From Asaia bogorensis (lineage in GTDB: Bacteria; Pseudomonadota; Alphaproteobacteria; Acetobacterales; Acetobacteraceae): a stretch of DNA of 55,636 bases. The notes below the pieces were generated by a model. It was given only the letters and a program-made list of their open reading frames with translations. It did no database searches and was not told the DNA's origin. The stretch covers positions 1-55,636 of the forward strand of contig CAMDGX010000023.1 in the NCBI GenBank assembly GCA_945897825.1. Reading direction: 5' to 3'. Shown one piece after another: positions 35,620 to 44,823 of the stretch. Positions within the stretch are counted from its first letter, which is position 1, and each line of letters begins with the position of its first letter. Made by a program: the position numbers and the translations under genes.

Positions 35620-36210
35620 GTTTCAATCTCCAAATGCACAACCGACATCCATCGTCTGCGATGATTTCGGCGAACCTCGATGGAAACCACTCTGCAACTC
35701 TCGTGCCAATTTTCGGCACGTTTCGAATCAATGCGTTACATACCTGGCTCCAGAGAAGTGTCGGAATTCCTACACGCCCCGACCGGGCCAGAATGCGCCC
35801 TTTTCCGGTTATTGTTGTTTTCTATCAATATGTTAACGGTATTTTTCTGATAGATTAAGCGAGACCGGGGTGTGTAAAGAATCTCGACTCCCGAATCAGG
35901 AACGCGCCATTCCCGACTCCACAGCACAGAAAATGAGACTCTCGTGCCATCCGATGCCTCAGGCACGTTACATTCGGCCGCTCTCGCGAACGCGATCCAA
36001 CCGCCGACAGACGCATGCTCAAACCGATTGCATCCGCCCGGCTATTGCGGCAAACGAGTTGTGCCGCATTCCGTACGTGCCCGCCGCCCCGACGACCGGA
36101 TCGGCCCGCACCAAGCGCGTTCATCGATACATGACCGCGGGGATGTCGGAGAATTTTGCGACGAAGGCACCTTCGGCGAAATAAATCGCCGTGCCGACCC
36201 GGATCAGCCC
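35620..36210. promoter_or_regulatory. Long divergent intergenic region with repeated CGTGCC/GGCACG inverted repeats
   Basis: About 590 bases without a convincing gene lie between the PEP-CTERM gene and the protease gene. Two motif blocks are repeated: ACTCTCGTGCC, an inverted GGCACG and GTTACAT occur at 35697-35742 and again at 35938-35973. The inverted halves CGTGCC/GGCACG are 7 bases apart in the first (35702-35720) and 13 in the second (35943-35967). Between them (35805-35870) is the most AT-rich DNA of the area, a likely promoter zone. Frames covering the right part look non-coding. Confidence 0.6.
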
Positions 36211-38463
36211 ATGGCCCTTTGCAGCTGCCTGGCCTGTGCCAACCAAGCCGATGCGCCGCAGTGGTTCATTTGCGCATCGGCAGGTCCGTTCGACGACGAC
36301 GGTGCCGCTGACGGCCTCCCCCTCGACCCGCAATCCGCCCCCATCTCGCCCAGAACCGGCAACACCACCGCGATCGGCACCACCGGCAACTTCACCAACC
36401 AGGACATCAACGGCCTGCTCTCCGGCTACGCCTGGTCCAACATCCCGATCACCTACAGCTTCCCCGCTTCCGCGAGCTTCTACGGCCCGACCTACCGGGA
36501 CGCCGCCGCCGGCAACGGCTTCCAGGAATTGTCGGCCACCCAGAAGGATGCGGCGCGCACCGCCTTCCAGCTGGTCGCCGAATACAGCCAGGTCACGTTC
36601 AGCGAGATCACCGAGACAGAGACGGTCCACGCAACCATCCGCCTCGCCGGTTCCGCCACGCCACCGACGTCCTATGCCTACTATCCCGGCCCGTTCTCGG
36701 AGAACGGCGACATCTGGTTCGGCAACATCCGCAACGACCCGACCGCCAAGGGCGGCTACGCCTACTCCACCTTCCTGCACGAGATCGGCCACGCCCTCGG
36801 CCTGAAGCACGGCCACATGGACGACGGCACCCATGGCGTGCTGCCCGCCCAGCACAACTCCACCGAGTGGTCGGTGATGACGTACATGTCGTACATCGGC
36901 GCCACCGGGCAGTTCTACGAGAACGCCGAGGGCAGCGGCAACCAGACCTACATGATCAACGACATCGCCGCGCTGCAGTACATGTACGGCGCGAACTTCA
37001 ACACCCGCGCCGGCAACACCACCTACAGCTGGAGCCCGACCACCGGCGAGATGTTCATCGACGGCGCGGGCCAGGGCGCGGCCACCGCGAACATCGCCTA
37101 CGCCGCGATCTGGGACGGCAACGGCACCGACATCTACGACCTCTCCAACTACACCACGCATCTCTCGATCGACCTGCGCCCCGGCGAATGGTCGATCTTC
37201 GACACCACCGGCGGCGCCCAGCGCGCCCAGCTCGGCGCCGGCAACACCGCGCACGGCAACGTGGCGAACGCCCATCTCTACATGAACACCGACACCCGCT
37301 CGCTGATCGAGAACGCCACCGGCGGCACCGGCCACGACACCCTGCGCGGCAACGCCGGCAACAACACGCTGTCCGGCGGCGACGGCGACGACATCCTGCG
37401 CGGCGACGGCGGCGACGACACCCTGCTTGGCGGCCCCGGCACCGACACCGCGCTGTTCAGCGGCGCTTCCTCGGACTACGTCGTCACCCATCTCGGCGGC
37501 ACCAGCTACCAGTTCGTCGGCCCCGACGGCACCGATACGCTGACCGACATCGAGCTCGTGCGCTTCGACAGCGACGGCGTGGATGTCGCCACCGCCGCCG
37601 CCTGCTTCGCGCCGGGCACCCGCATTGCGACCCCCGCCGGCCCACGCCCCGTCGAGGCGCTGGCGATCGGCGACCTCGTCGCCACCGCCGGCGGCCCCGC
37701 CCGCAAGGTGCGCTGGATCGGCCGGCGCCGCTACGACGCCGCCACCGTCGCCGCCAACCCGCAGTTGCACCCCGTCCACATCCGCGCCGGCGCGCTGGCC
37801 CCCGGCCGCCCCGACCGCGACCTCGTCCTCTCGCCCCAGCACGCCGTGCTGGTCCAGGGCGACGCCGCCACCGGCCCGCTGCTGGTCCCCGCCGCGGCCT
37901 TGGTCAACGGCGCCTCAATCACCCAGCCCACCCATGCCGGCCCGCTCGCCTACCTGCATGTCGAGCTCGACCGCCACGCCCTGCTGCTCGCCGAGGATGC
38001 CGAAGTCGAAAGCTTCGCCGACGAGGCCAGCCGCGCCCTGTTCGACAACGCCGCCGAGTTCCGGCTGCTCTACCCGAACGCCGCCCCCGCCCCGCCGCCG
38101 ATGCCGCGCACCGAAAGCGGCCCCGCCCTCGAACGCGCCCGCCAGCGCCTGGCCGCCCGCGCCGGCCTCGCCCCCACCCAGGCGTCCCTGGGCGCGCTGG
38201 TCGGCCATGTCGAGCGGATCGAACGCGGCATCCTCGAAGGCTGGGCCATGGACAGCGCCAGCCCCGACACCCCGGTGGAGCTCCTCGTGGAAACCCCGCT
38301 CGGCCGCCGCCGCACGCTCGCCAACGCCTGGCGCGGCGACCTGCACCGCGCCGGCATCGGCTCCGCCCGCCACGGCTTCCGCGTCCCGCTCGGCCCGCGC
38401 GCCACGGTCGTCACGGTCAGGCGCGCTGGAGACGGTGCGGAACTCCGCTGGCTGGGTACCTGA
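36211..38463 (+). CDS. Serralysin-type metalloprotease with RTX repeats fused to a Hint domain
   Basis: A 750-residue composite protein. Residues about 70-260 form an M10 protease: the zinc motif is FLHEIGHALGLKHGH and the Met-turn is SVMTYMSY. Around 390-420 are RTX nonapeptides (GGDGDDILRGDGGDDTLLGG), which bind calcium. At about 465 a Hint_2 domain begins with the Cys in AACFAPGTRIATPAGPRPVEAL, followed by IGDLVATAGGPARKVRWIGRRRY and LSPQHAVLV. The last 150 residues (VERIERGILEGWAMD) are unassigned. There is no Sec signal, so type I secretion is likely, though the RTX block is internal. ATG 36211 is chosen because the open frame before it looks non-coding; no clear ribosome site is visible. 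Confidence 0.85.
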   Translation: MALCSCLACANQADAPQWFICASAGPFDDDGAADGLPLDPQSAPISPRTGNTTAIGTTGNFTNQDINGLLSGYAWSNIPITYSFPASASFYGPTYRDAAAGNGFQELSATQKDAARTAFQLVAEYSQVTFSEITETETVHATIRLAGSATPPTSYAYYPGPFSENGDIWFGNIRNDPTAKGGYAYSTFLHEIGHALGLKHGHMDDGTHGVLPAQHNSTEWSVMTYMSYIGATGQFYENAEGSGNQTYMINDIAALQYMYGANFNTRAGNTTYSWSPTTGEMFIDGAGQGAATANIAYAAIWDGNGTDIYDLSNYTTHLSIDLRPGEWSIFDTTGGAQRAQLGAGNTAHGNVANAHLYMNTDTRSLIENATGGTGHDTLRGNAGNNTLSGGDGDDILRGDGGDDTLLGGPGTDTALFSGASSDYVVTHLGGTSYQFVGPDGTDTLTDIELVRFDSDGVDVATAAACFAPGTRIATPAGPRPVEALAIGDLVATAGGPARKVRWIGRRRYDAATVAANPQLHPVHIRAGALAPGRPDRDLVLSPQHAVLVQGDAATGPLLVPAAALVNGASITQPTHAGPLAYLHVELDRHALLLAEDAEVESFADEASRALFDNAAEFRLLYPNAAPAPPPMPRTESGPALERARQRLAARAGLAPTQASLGALVGHVERIERGILEGWAMDSASPDTPVELLVETPLGRRRTLANAWRGDLHRAGIGSARHGFRVPLGPRATVVTVRRAGDGAELRWLGT

Positions 38464-38467
38464 CGCG

Positions 38468-39472
38468 CTACAGCGACGGGTCGACCAGCACCTTGGCATC
38501 CGGCCCCGGCCGGCGCAGCCGCTCGAACACCTCGGGCAGGTCGTCGAGCCCGATCACCCGCGTCACCAGCGACGCGGCGTCGATCCGCCCCTGCGCCATC
38601 AGGTCCAGCACCAGCGCGAAATCCTCATGCTGGTAGCCGAGCACGAATTGCAGCGACAATTCCTTGCGGATCGCCACCCGCGGCAGGATCGTGTCCTCGC
38701 CGCGGTTCACCCCCACCACGACCACCCGTCCCCGCACCGGCGCCACCGCGATGCACGCCTGCAACAACCCCACGACACCCACGCACTCGAAGATCACCTC
38801 GGCCGCCGGAAGCTGCTCCGTCGCCGGGTCCAGCAGTCGGGTCGCCCCGAACGCCTGCGCCCGCGCCCGCCGCACCGGGTCAATCTCGCTCACCGTAATG
38901 GCGCGCGCGCCGGCGAAGCGGGCAAAGGCCACCACCGCCAGCCCGATCGGCCCGGCGCCGACCACCAGCACCTCGCGCCCATACAGCGAACCGGCCAGCC
39001 GCACCGCATGCGCCCCGACCGCCAGCGGCTCGGCCAGGGCCGCTTCCCGCAGCCCGATCCCGTCAGGCACGCGCAGCGCATGCCGCCCGCCCAGCGCCAC
39101 GAACTCGCCGTAGGCCCCTGGCACCGCCGCCGACATGCCGACGATCCGGTTGCGGGGGCAAAGGATGCCCAATCCGTCGCGACACACGCCGGCCGGGCGG
39201 CATTCGTCGCATTCGCGCAGCGGCACGCCGATCACCCGGTCGCCGACCTGCCACTCGGCGGCCTGGGATTCCACCACGGTGCCGGCGAACTCGTGCCCGA
39301 GCACCGTGCCCGGCTCCAGCGGCACCAGCGACGCCTCGGTGGCATGCAGGTCCGAGCCGCAGATGCCGGCATAGGCCACCCGCACCACGATCCCGCCCGG
39401 CTCCGCCACCGGGCGCTGGCGCTCCTCGATCTCCAGCTTGCGCCCGACGCCGTGGAAGACCGCCGCCCGCAT
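38468..39472 (-). CDS. Zinc-dependent medium-chain alcohol/polyol dehydrogenase
   Basis: A 334-residue MDR enzyme. The catalytic zinc site is in YAGICGSDLHATE and VLGHEFAGTV (Cys, His, Glu). The structural zinc lobe is CDECRPAGVCRDGLGILC. The Rossmann motif is VLVVGAGPIGLAVVAFARFAGA and ITVSEIDPVRRARA suggests NAD. It resembles threonine or sorbitol dehydrogenases. Last gene of the MFS-dpaL-amidase-dehydrogenase operon; its start is four bases from the amidase stop. Confidence 0.9.
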   Translation of the reverse strand: MRAAVFHGVGRKLEIEERQRPVAEPGGIVVRVAYAGICGSDLHATEASLVPLEPGTVLGHEFAGTVVESQAAEWQVGDRVIGVPLRECDECRPAGVCRDGLGILCPRNRIVGMSAAVPGAYGEFVALGGRHALRVPDGIGLREAALAEPLAVGAHAVRLAGSLYGREVLVVGAGPIGLAVVAFARFAGARAITVSEIDPVRRARAQAFGATRLLDPATEQLPAAEVIFECVGVVGLLQACIAVAPVRGRVVVVGVNRGEDTILPRVAIRKELSLQFVLGYQHEDFALVLDLMAQGRIDAASLVTRVIGLDDLPEVFERLRRPGPDAKVLVDPSL

Positions 39473-39476
39473 CGCC

Positions 39477-41045
39477 CTACCCCTCGCAGCCCGGCGGCAC
39501 GCGCCGCGCCATCGTCGCCTGCTCGAAGGCATGGGCGATGCGCAGCAGCTTCGCCTCGCTCCAGGCCCGCCCGGCGAAGGTCGCCCCTTGCGGGTAGTCC
39601 GGCGTCGCCACCTTGCCCACGCCCGAGGTGAAGCCGGCCGGCACCAGCACGCTGGGGTAGCCGGGCTTGGCCGCGATCCCGGCGCCGGCGTTGCCCGGGA
39701 ACAGCACGGCATCCAGCTTGTGCGCGTCCATGTAGGCATCCATGCCCATGCGGCCGGCGGTCAGCAGGTCGAGGCGGCGGGCCGATTTGTATTCCGGCTC
39801 CGAAAGATCCCCCTTGGTTGCCGCCGCCGCGCGGAACAGGTCCTGGCCGAAGCGCAGGCATTCTTCGGGATGGGCATCATTGAAGGCGATGATGTCGTCC
39901 ATCGAGCGCATCTTCGTCCCGCGCAGCCACTCGCTCAGATAGTCGTTCAGGTCGCGCTTGATCTCATAGACGAACACCGTCGAGACCCGCCGCACCGTGT
40001 GCCGCAGCGGGCTTTCCGGATTGGTGTCCAGCACCGGCATCTCGGTCCCGGCGGCGCCGAGCCAGCCGGCCACCGGCATCGGCGCGCGCACGATCACCGC
40101 GCCGAGATCGGCCAGCGCCTCGATCGCCTGGTCCATGACCTTGCGCGCCCGCTTGGACAGCGGCCCGTAGTACACGTCGCGCCCGGGATCGTCGGGTGCC
40201 ACCGGCACGCCGATGCGCATGCCCTTCGCGCCGTCGGCGGTCAGGCCTTCGGTGTAGTCCTCCGGGCGCTTCAGCTTGGCCGTTGCCGCATCGAGCGGAT
40301 CGGGCTGTGCGAGCACGTTCAGCAGGATCGCCGCATCGCGCACCGTGCGCGTCATCGGCCCGGCCGTGTCCTGGCTGTGCGAGATCGGCAGGATGCCGGC
40401 CCGGCTGATCAGCCCCACCGTCGGCTTCACCGTCACCACGCCCGACTGGTTGGCCGGCGACAGCAGCGAGCCCGACGTCTCCGAGCCGATCGTCGCCACC
40501 GCCAGCCCCGCCGCCACCGCCACGCCCGATCCGGCGGAGGAGCCGCCCGGCTGCACCACCGGGATGTTGTTCTTGTACAGATCCGGCGCCCAGGCATTGC
40601 GCACCTGCCCGCCCAGCGACGAATACCCGCTCGGCATGCCCACGGTCAGGAAATTGGCGAACTCGGTCAGGTTCGCCTTGCCGAGGATCACGGCACCCGC
40701 CTCGCGCAGCAGCTTCGTCACCGTCGCATCCCGCCGCGCCTTGGCATCGGCCAGCGCCAGCGACCCTGCCGTCGTCGGCATCTTGTCGCCGGTGGCGATG
40801 TTGTCCTTCAGCAGGATCGGCACGCCCTCCAGCGGGCGCTTCGCCTTGCGCTTGCTGGCATCGAGCTTGCGCGCGATCTCCACCGCCTCGGGGTTTGTCG
40901 CCCGCACCGAATTGAGCGCCGGCCCGGCGCGGTCGATCGCCTCGATGCGCGCGAGGAACGCGCGCGTCAGCGCCTCCGCGCTCGTCTCGCCCGCGGAAAG
41001 GGCGGCGCGCACGGAATCGATGGTGCTGTTCGACAGGTCCGTCAT
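39477..41045 (-). CDS. Amidase signature-family hydrolase
   Basis: A 522-residue amidase. The Ser-cisSer-Lys triad can be located: Lys in GVPILLKDNIATGD, and the two Ser in PGGSSAGSGVAVAAGLAVATIGSETSGSLLSPA, the canonical glycine/serine-rich signature. It hydrolyses an amide to acid and ammonia. The start ATG 41045 is in an open frame that continues upstream but belongs to a shadow. It is 11 bases after the dpaL stop. Confidence 0.93.
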   Translation of the reverse strand: MTDLSNSTIDSVRAALSAGETSAEALTRAFLARIEAIDRAGPALNSVRATNPEAVEIARKLDASKRKAKRPLEGVPILLKDNIATGDKMPTTAGSLALADAKARRDATVTKLLREAGAVILGKANLTEFANFLTVGMPSGYSSLGGQVRNAWAPDLYKNNIPVVQPGGSSAGSGVAVAAGLAVATIGSETSGSLLSPANQSGVVTVKPTVGLISRAGILPISHSQDTAGPMTRTVRDAAILLNVLAQPDPLDAATAKLKRPEDYTEGLTADGAKGMRIGVPVAPDDPGRDVYYGPLSKRARKVMDQAIEALADLGAVIVRAPMPVAGWLGAAGTEMPVLDTNPESPLRHTVRRVSTVFVYEIKRDLNDYLSEWLRGTKMRSMDDIIAFNDAHPEECLRFGQDLFRAAAATKGDLSEPEYKSARRLDLLTAGRMGMDAYMDAHKLDAVLFPGNAGAGIAAKPGYPSVLVPAGFTSGVGKVATPDYPQGATFAGRAWSEAKLLRIAHAFEQATMARRVPPGCEG

Positions 41046-41056
41046 CGGGTCTTCCT

Positions 41057-42220
41057 TCAGGCTGCGTCCGCCACCAGGCGCGCGTAAAGCTCGGGGTCGG
41101 TCGCCCCCTCGGTGCTGAACAGCAATATCCGACTGTCCGGCCCCAGCGAAAGGGCCGCCCGCGCCGCCGGGTCGGCTGCCGCCAGCAGCAGCGCAGCCAG
41201 CCCCGCCACGCCGGACTCCCCGGCCACGATCCCCTGGCGCGCCAGCAGCCGCATGCACTCCACCGCCGCCTCGTCCGGCACCGCCATGAACGCGTCGGCC
41301 GCGCGCGCCAGTTCCTGCCACGCCAGGATGCTCGGCTCGCCGCAGGCAAGCCCGGCCATCAGCGTGTCGAGGTCGCCGGGGATCGCCACCGGCTCGCCCG
41401 CCTCGGCACTGGCCAGCAGGCACGCCGCGCGGTCCGGCTCGGCCACGATGAACATCGGCGGCGTGGCCAGCGTCGTGCGCAGCTGCACCGACACCGCCGC
41501 CGCCGCCCCGCCGACGCCGCCCTGCATGAAGCAATGCGTCGGGGCCGGGCCTTCCCACTGCTCCAGCGCCTCGGCGGCCATCAGCCGATAGCCCTGCATC
41601 ACATCCACCGGCACCGTGGTGTAGCCCTCGTAGGAGGTGTCGGAGATCACGAACCAGCCATTCGCCTCGGCATCCCGCGCCGCCTGGCGCACCGCGTCGT
41701 CGTAGGTGCCGGGCACGCGGCGCACCTCGGCGCCGTAGCGCGCGATGGCATCGACCCGCCCCTGGCTGACCGTGGCATGCACATAGATCACGCAGCGGCA
41801 GCCGAAGCGCTGCGCCCCCCAGGCGACGGAACGGCCATGGTTCCCGTCGGTCGCGCAGGTGACGGTGATGTCCCGCGTGGTGTCGAGATAGGTGCCGGCC
41901 ACCAGGTCGCCCGAATCCGCCTGGGGCGCCACCCCGCGCCGCGCCAGCTCGGCGGCCAGCGCCATCGCCACCGCATAGGCCCCGCCCAGCGCCTTGAAGC
42001 TGCCCAGCCCGAAGCGCGCCGCCTCGTCCTTCAGCCGCACCGCCCCGATGCCGGCGCCGGCGGCGATCGCGGCGAGATCGTGCAGCGGCGTCACCGCATA
42101 GCCGGGCCACGACGTGATCTCCGTCCGCGCCCGCCGGAAGCCGCGATCGGGCAGCACGACAACGCCGGGCGTGCCGGCATTGGGGTTGGGGAACAGGGAG
42201 AACGGATGCGGCGCCAACAT
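41057..42220 (-). CDS. dpaL: Diaminopropionate ammonia-lyase-like PLP enzyme
   Basis: A 387-residue fold type II PLP enzyme. The PLP Lys is in RFGLGSFKALGGAYAVAMAL, and ATDGNHGRSVAWGAQRFGC is the Asn-Gly loop, in the pattern of diaminopropionate ammonia-lyase. QGGVGGAAAAVSVQLR is the phosphate-binding loop. The reaction in the family is release of ammonia from 2,3-diaminopropionate to give pyruvate, but related activities on other amino acids exist. Its neighbours, an amidase and a dehydrogenase, suggest breakdown of a nitrogen-rich compound. ATG 42220 follows the MFS gene by 41 bases. Confidence 0.85.
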   Translation of the reverse strand: MLAPHPFSLFPNPNAGTPGVVVLPDRGFRRARTEITSWPGYAVTPLHDLAAIAAGAGIGAVRLKDEAARFGLGSFKALGGAYAVAMALAAELARRGVAPQADSGDLVAGTYLDTTRDITVTCATDGNHGRSVAWGAQRFGCRCVIYVHATVSQGRVDAIARYGAEVRRVPGTYDDAVRQAARDAEANGWFVISDTSYEGYTTVPVDVMQGYRLMAAEALEQWEGPAPTHCFMQGGVGGAAAAVSVQLRTTLATPPMFIVAEPDRAACLLASAEAGEPVAIPGDLDTLMAGLACGEPSILAWQELARAADAFMAVPDEAAVECMRLLARQGIVAGESGVAGLAALLLAAADPAARAALSLGPDSRILLFSTEGATDPELYARLVADAA

Positions 42221-42261
42221 GGCGGCATGCTGCGTCGCGGCCGGGCAAACCGCAAGCCGAA

Positions 42262-43704
42262 CTAGACCTCCGCCCGCGCCGCCTCCTCCGCGCGCAGCAG
42301 CCGGCGGATCAGCAGCGAGGCAACCATCGGCGGCAGGGCGAACAGCGTGAACAGCCACCCGGCCGCCGTCGATGCCCCCGCCGGACCGCCGGGGTCGGCG
42401 ATGCCGGACAGGTTGGTCACCACCCCGCCCAGCGCGGAGCCGAAGGCATAGGTGGTCATCAGCACGATGGTGATCGAGGCGGCGGCCACGTCCTTCTCAT
42501 TGTCGGCGGCCGAGGCGAACACCCGTGGCCCCAGATGCGGCCAGGCGAAGCCGATGCCGAAGCCCATCACCGCCAGCGCGACCGCGATCGGCACGACGGC
42601 CCGCCCCGTCTCGTCATGCAACGGCATCAGCGCCGACAGCACCACCAGGCTCATCGCCATCAGCAGCGGCCCGCCGCGCATGCTCAGCAACACCCGCGCC
42701 CGCCCGCCGCCGGAGGACAGCACGGCGCCGGTGGTCCAGCCGGCGGACATCAGGGCGGAGAGGTAGCCGGCGTGCAGCGGCGTCATGCCGTGCAGCACCT
42801 GCAGGAAATACGGCACGAAGATCTCGGTGTTCACCGCGAAGGCCAGCATCATCATCGCGCCATAGGCCATGCCCAGCGGCGTGCGCAGGTCGGTGCCGCC
42901 GCGCGGCAGCAGCCGCAGGTCGGACGTCGCCTCCAGCCGGAAGAACCACGCCATCCCCATCGCCGCCACGCCCAGCCCGATCATCCCCGCCTGCGACGAG
43001 CCGGAGGTGCCGCCGATCGACACCGCCATCACCGAGCCGGTCAGCACCAGCAGGTTCAGCACCGCCAGCTTCGTGCGCGGCGCCGGCGCGCGGTCCATGT
43101 CGCGCGGCAGCGCCGCGGCCACCAGGGCCGCCACCACCGGCACCACCAACAGCGTCGACCAGAACGCCCAGCGCCAGGCGCCATACTCGGCGAAGATGCC
43201 GCCCACCGCCGGCCCGGCCAGCGTCGCCACCCCCCAGGCCGCCGAGATCACCGACAGCGCGCGCGACCACAGCTGCGCGGGGAACAGCACCCGCACCATG
43301 GAGAAGGACAGCGCCGAGAGCAGCCCCGCCCCCAGCCCCTGCACCAGCCGGGCCGCGAGCAGCACCGCCATGTTCGGCGCCAGCGCGCAGGCGATGGTGC
43401 CGATCGCGAACAGCACCAGTGCGGCACGATAGGTCCCGTGCCCGCCGAGCCGATGCAGCATGCGCGCGCAGGCCGCCCCGCCCAGCAGCGAGGCCACCAC
43501 GTACAGCGTCGTGCTCCAGGCGAAGAACGGCATGCCGCCGATATCGGCCACCACGCTCGGCATCACCGTCACGACGATGAAGGTGTTCAGCGCATGCAGG
43601 ATCATGCCGGCGCCGACCACCAGGCAGCGCAGCAGGTTCGCGCCGCGCAGCAGGTCGGCCCAGCCCTGGTCGGGGGCGGCTTCGGTGTCGTTTGGCATCA
43701 GCAT
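42262..43704 (-). CDS. MFS transporter (DHA-type drug/metabolite exporter or importer)
   Basis: A 480-residue protein with about 12-14 helices. The motif between helices 2 and 3 reads ACARMLHRLGGHGTYRAALVLFAIGTIACALAPNMAVLLAARLVQGLGAG, matching the MFS signature with the antiporter-like motif C (GVATLAGPAVGGIFAEYGAWRWAFW). It is most similar to the DHA2 multidrug branch. First gene of the operon with dpaL, amidase and dehydrogenase, so it may move their substrate. ATG 43704 has GAGGGAC upstream. The gene is divergent from denD, and the skew switch lies just to its right. Confidence 0.9.
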   Translation of the reverse strand: MLMPNDTEAAPDQGWADLLRGANLLRCLVVGAGMILHALNTFIVVTVMPSVVADIGGMPFFAWSTTLYVVASLLGGAACARMLHRLGGHGTYRAALVLFAIGTIACALAPNMAVLLAARLVQGLGAGLLSALSFSMVRVLFPAQLWSRALSVISAAWGVATLAGPAVGGIFAEYGAWRWAFWSTLLVVPVVAALVAAALPRDMDRAPAPRTKLAVLNLLVLTGSVMAVSIGGTSGSSQAGMIGLGVAAMGMAWFFRLEATSDLRLLPRGGTDLRTPLGMAYGAMMMLAFAVNTEIFVPYFLQVLHGMTPLHAGYLSALMSAGWTTGAVLSSGGGRARVLLSMRGGPLLMAMSLVVLSALMPLHDETGRAVVPIAVALAVMGFGIGFAWPHLGPRVFASAADNEKDVAAASITIVLMTTYAFGSALGGVVTNLSGIADPGGPAGASTAAGWLFTLFALPPMVASLLIRRLLRAEEAARAEV

Positions 43705-43812
43705 GTCCCTCGGGGCGCGCACCATGCCGCAGGGCGGGTCGGCGCGAAACCCCCGGGGCCTTTCTGCGGCCGGGCTTGTGTGCTTATGAACACGGATCAG
43801 GCGGAGGCGGAC

Positions 43813-44799
43813 ATGAAGGTTGCGATCCTGGGCGGCGGCGGTTTCCTCGGGCGGCGCGTGGCCGAACGGCTCGCTTCCGCCGGCACGCTGGGCGGGCGGG
43901 CGATCACCGGCATGACGCTGTTCGACCTCCAGGCCCCCCCTGCCCTGTCGGCCGGCTTCCAGGTCGCGACGCTGGGCGGCGACATCGCCGAGCTGCCGGA
44001 GGCGGCGATCCCGCCGGGCACCGAGGTGGTGTTCCACCTCGCCGCCGTGGTCAGCGCGGCGGCGGAGGCCGACTACGACCTCGGCCGGCGCGTCAACCTG
44101 CGCGGCACCGACGCGGTGATCGATGCCTGCCGCCGGCTGGTCGGTGCCGGGGGCAAGGCGCCCCGCGTGGTGTTCACCAGCAGCATCGCCAGCTTCTCCG
44201 GCGGGCAGGCGGCGATGCTGGACGACGGGGCGAAGCAGGTGCCGGCCAATTCCTACGGCACCCAGAAGGCCGCCGCCGAGCTGCTGCTGGCCGATGCCAC
44301 GCGGCGCGGCTTCATGGACGCGGTGTCGCTGCGGCTGCCGACGATCATCGTGCGGCCGGGGCGGCCGAACAAGGCGGCGAGCAGCTTCTTCTCCTCGATC
44401 GTGCGCGAGCCGCTGCTCGGGCTGGAAGCCGAGCTGCCGGTGCCGGACGACTTCAAGGTGTGGGTCGGCAGCCCGAACTCGGCGGTCGGCTGGCTGATCC
44501 AGGCCGCCGCGATGGACACCGCGCCGATGGGGCTGGACCGCAGCCTGAACCTGCCGGGCCTGTCGGTGACCGTCGGGCAGATCATCGGGGCGCTGGAGCA
44601 GGTGCGCCAGGGTGCCTCGGCGCTGGTGGCGCGCAAGCCGGACAAGGCGATCGCGGAGATCGTCGGCGGCTGGCCGGCCGGGTTCACGGCGTCGCGGGCG
44701 CGGGCGCTGGGCTTCGCGCCGAACGAGGGGCTGGTGGAGCTGGTGCGCGCCTTCGTGGCCGACGATCTGGAGGCCACCCGCCGCGACCGCGGCATGTGA
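43813..44799 (+). CDS. denD: NAD-dependent epimerase/dehydratase, DenD (D-erythronate dehydrogenase)-like
   Basis: A 328-residue extended SDR. The NAD-binding start is VAILGGGGFLGRRVAERL, LAAVVSAAAEADYDLGRRVNLRGTDAVIDAC follows, and the catalytic Ser/Tyr/Lys are in FTSSIASF and SYGTQKAAAELLL. RLPTIIVRPGRPNKAASSFFSSIVREPL is the DenD/nucleoside-diphosphate-sugar epimerase-like signature. The D-erythronate substrate is inferred from family resemblance. ATG 43813 follows a GGAGG at ideal spacing. The last codons belong to a 20-base direct repeat. Confidence 0.85.
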   Translation: MKVAILGGGGFLGRRVAERLASAGTLGGRAITGMTLFDLQAPPALSAGFQVATLGGDIAELPEAAIPPGTEVVFHLAAVVSAAAEADYDLGRRVNLRGTDAVIDACRRLVGAGGKAPRVVFTSSIASFSGGQAAMLDDGAKQVPANSYGTQKAAAELLLADATRRGFMDAVSLRLPTIIVRPGRPNKAASSFFSSIVREPLLGLEAELPVPDDFKVWVGSPNSAVGWLIQAAAMDTAPMGLDRSLNLPGLSVTVGQIIGALEQVRQGASALVARKPDKAIAEIVGGWPAGFTASRARALGFAPNEGLVELVRAFVADDLEATRRDRGM

Positions 44800-44823
44800 T
44801 GATCCGCCGCGACCGCGGCATGT
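44778..44823 (+). repeat. Tandem 20-base duplication at the denD stop
   Basis: CCGCCGCGACCGCGGCATGT occurs at 44778-44797 and again at 44804-44823, with GATGAT between (period 26). The first copy contains the last codons of denD and its TGA; the second is a non-coding remnant. This looks like a recent tandem slip. Confidence 0.85.

Noticed and set aside
35944-36210. N-terminal extension of the protease by 89 residues
   Set aside because: The residues before ATG 36211 are His/Arg/Cys/Pro-rich and look non-coding, with repeated regulatory motifs in the DNA.
43700-43812. Replication origin at the skew switch
   Set aside because: No DnaA boxes, AT-rich unwinding region or origin genes are visible, and a reverse switch near 5 kb suggests an inversion instead.
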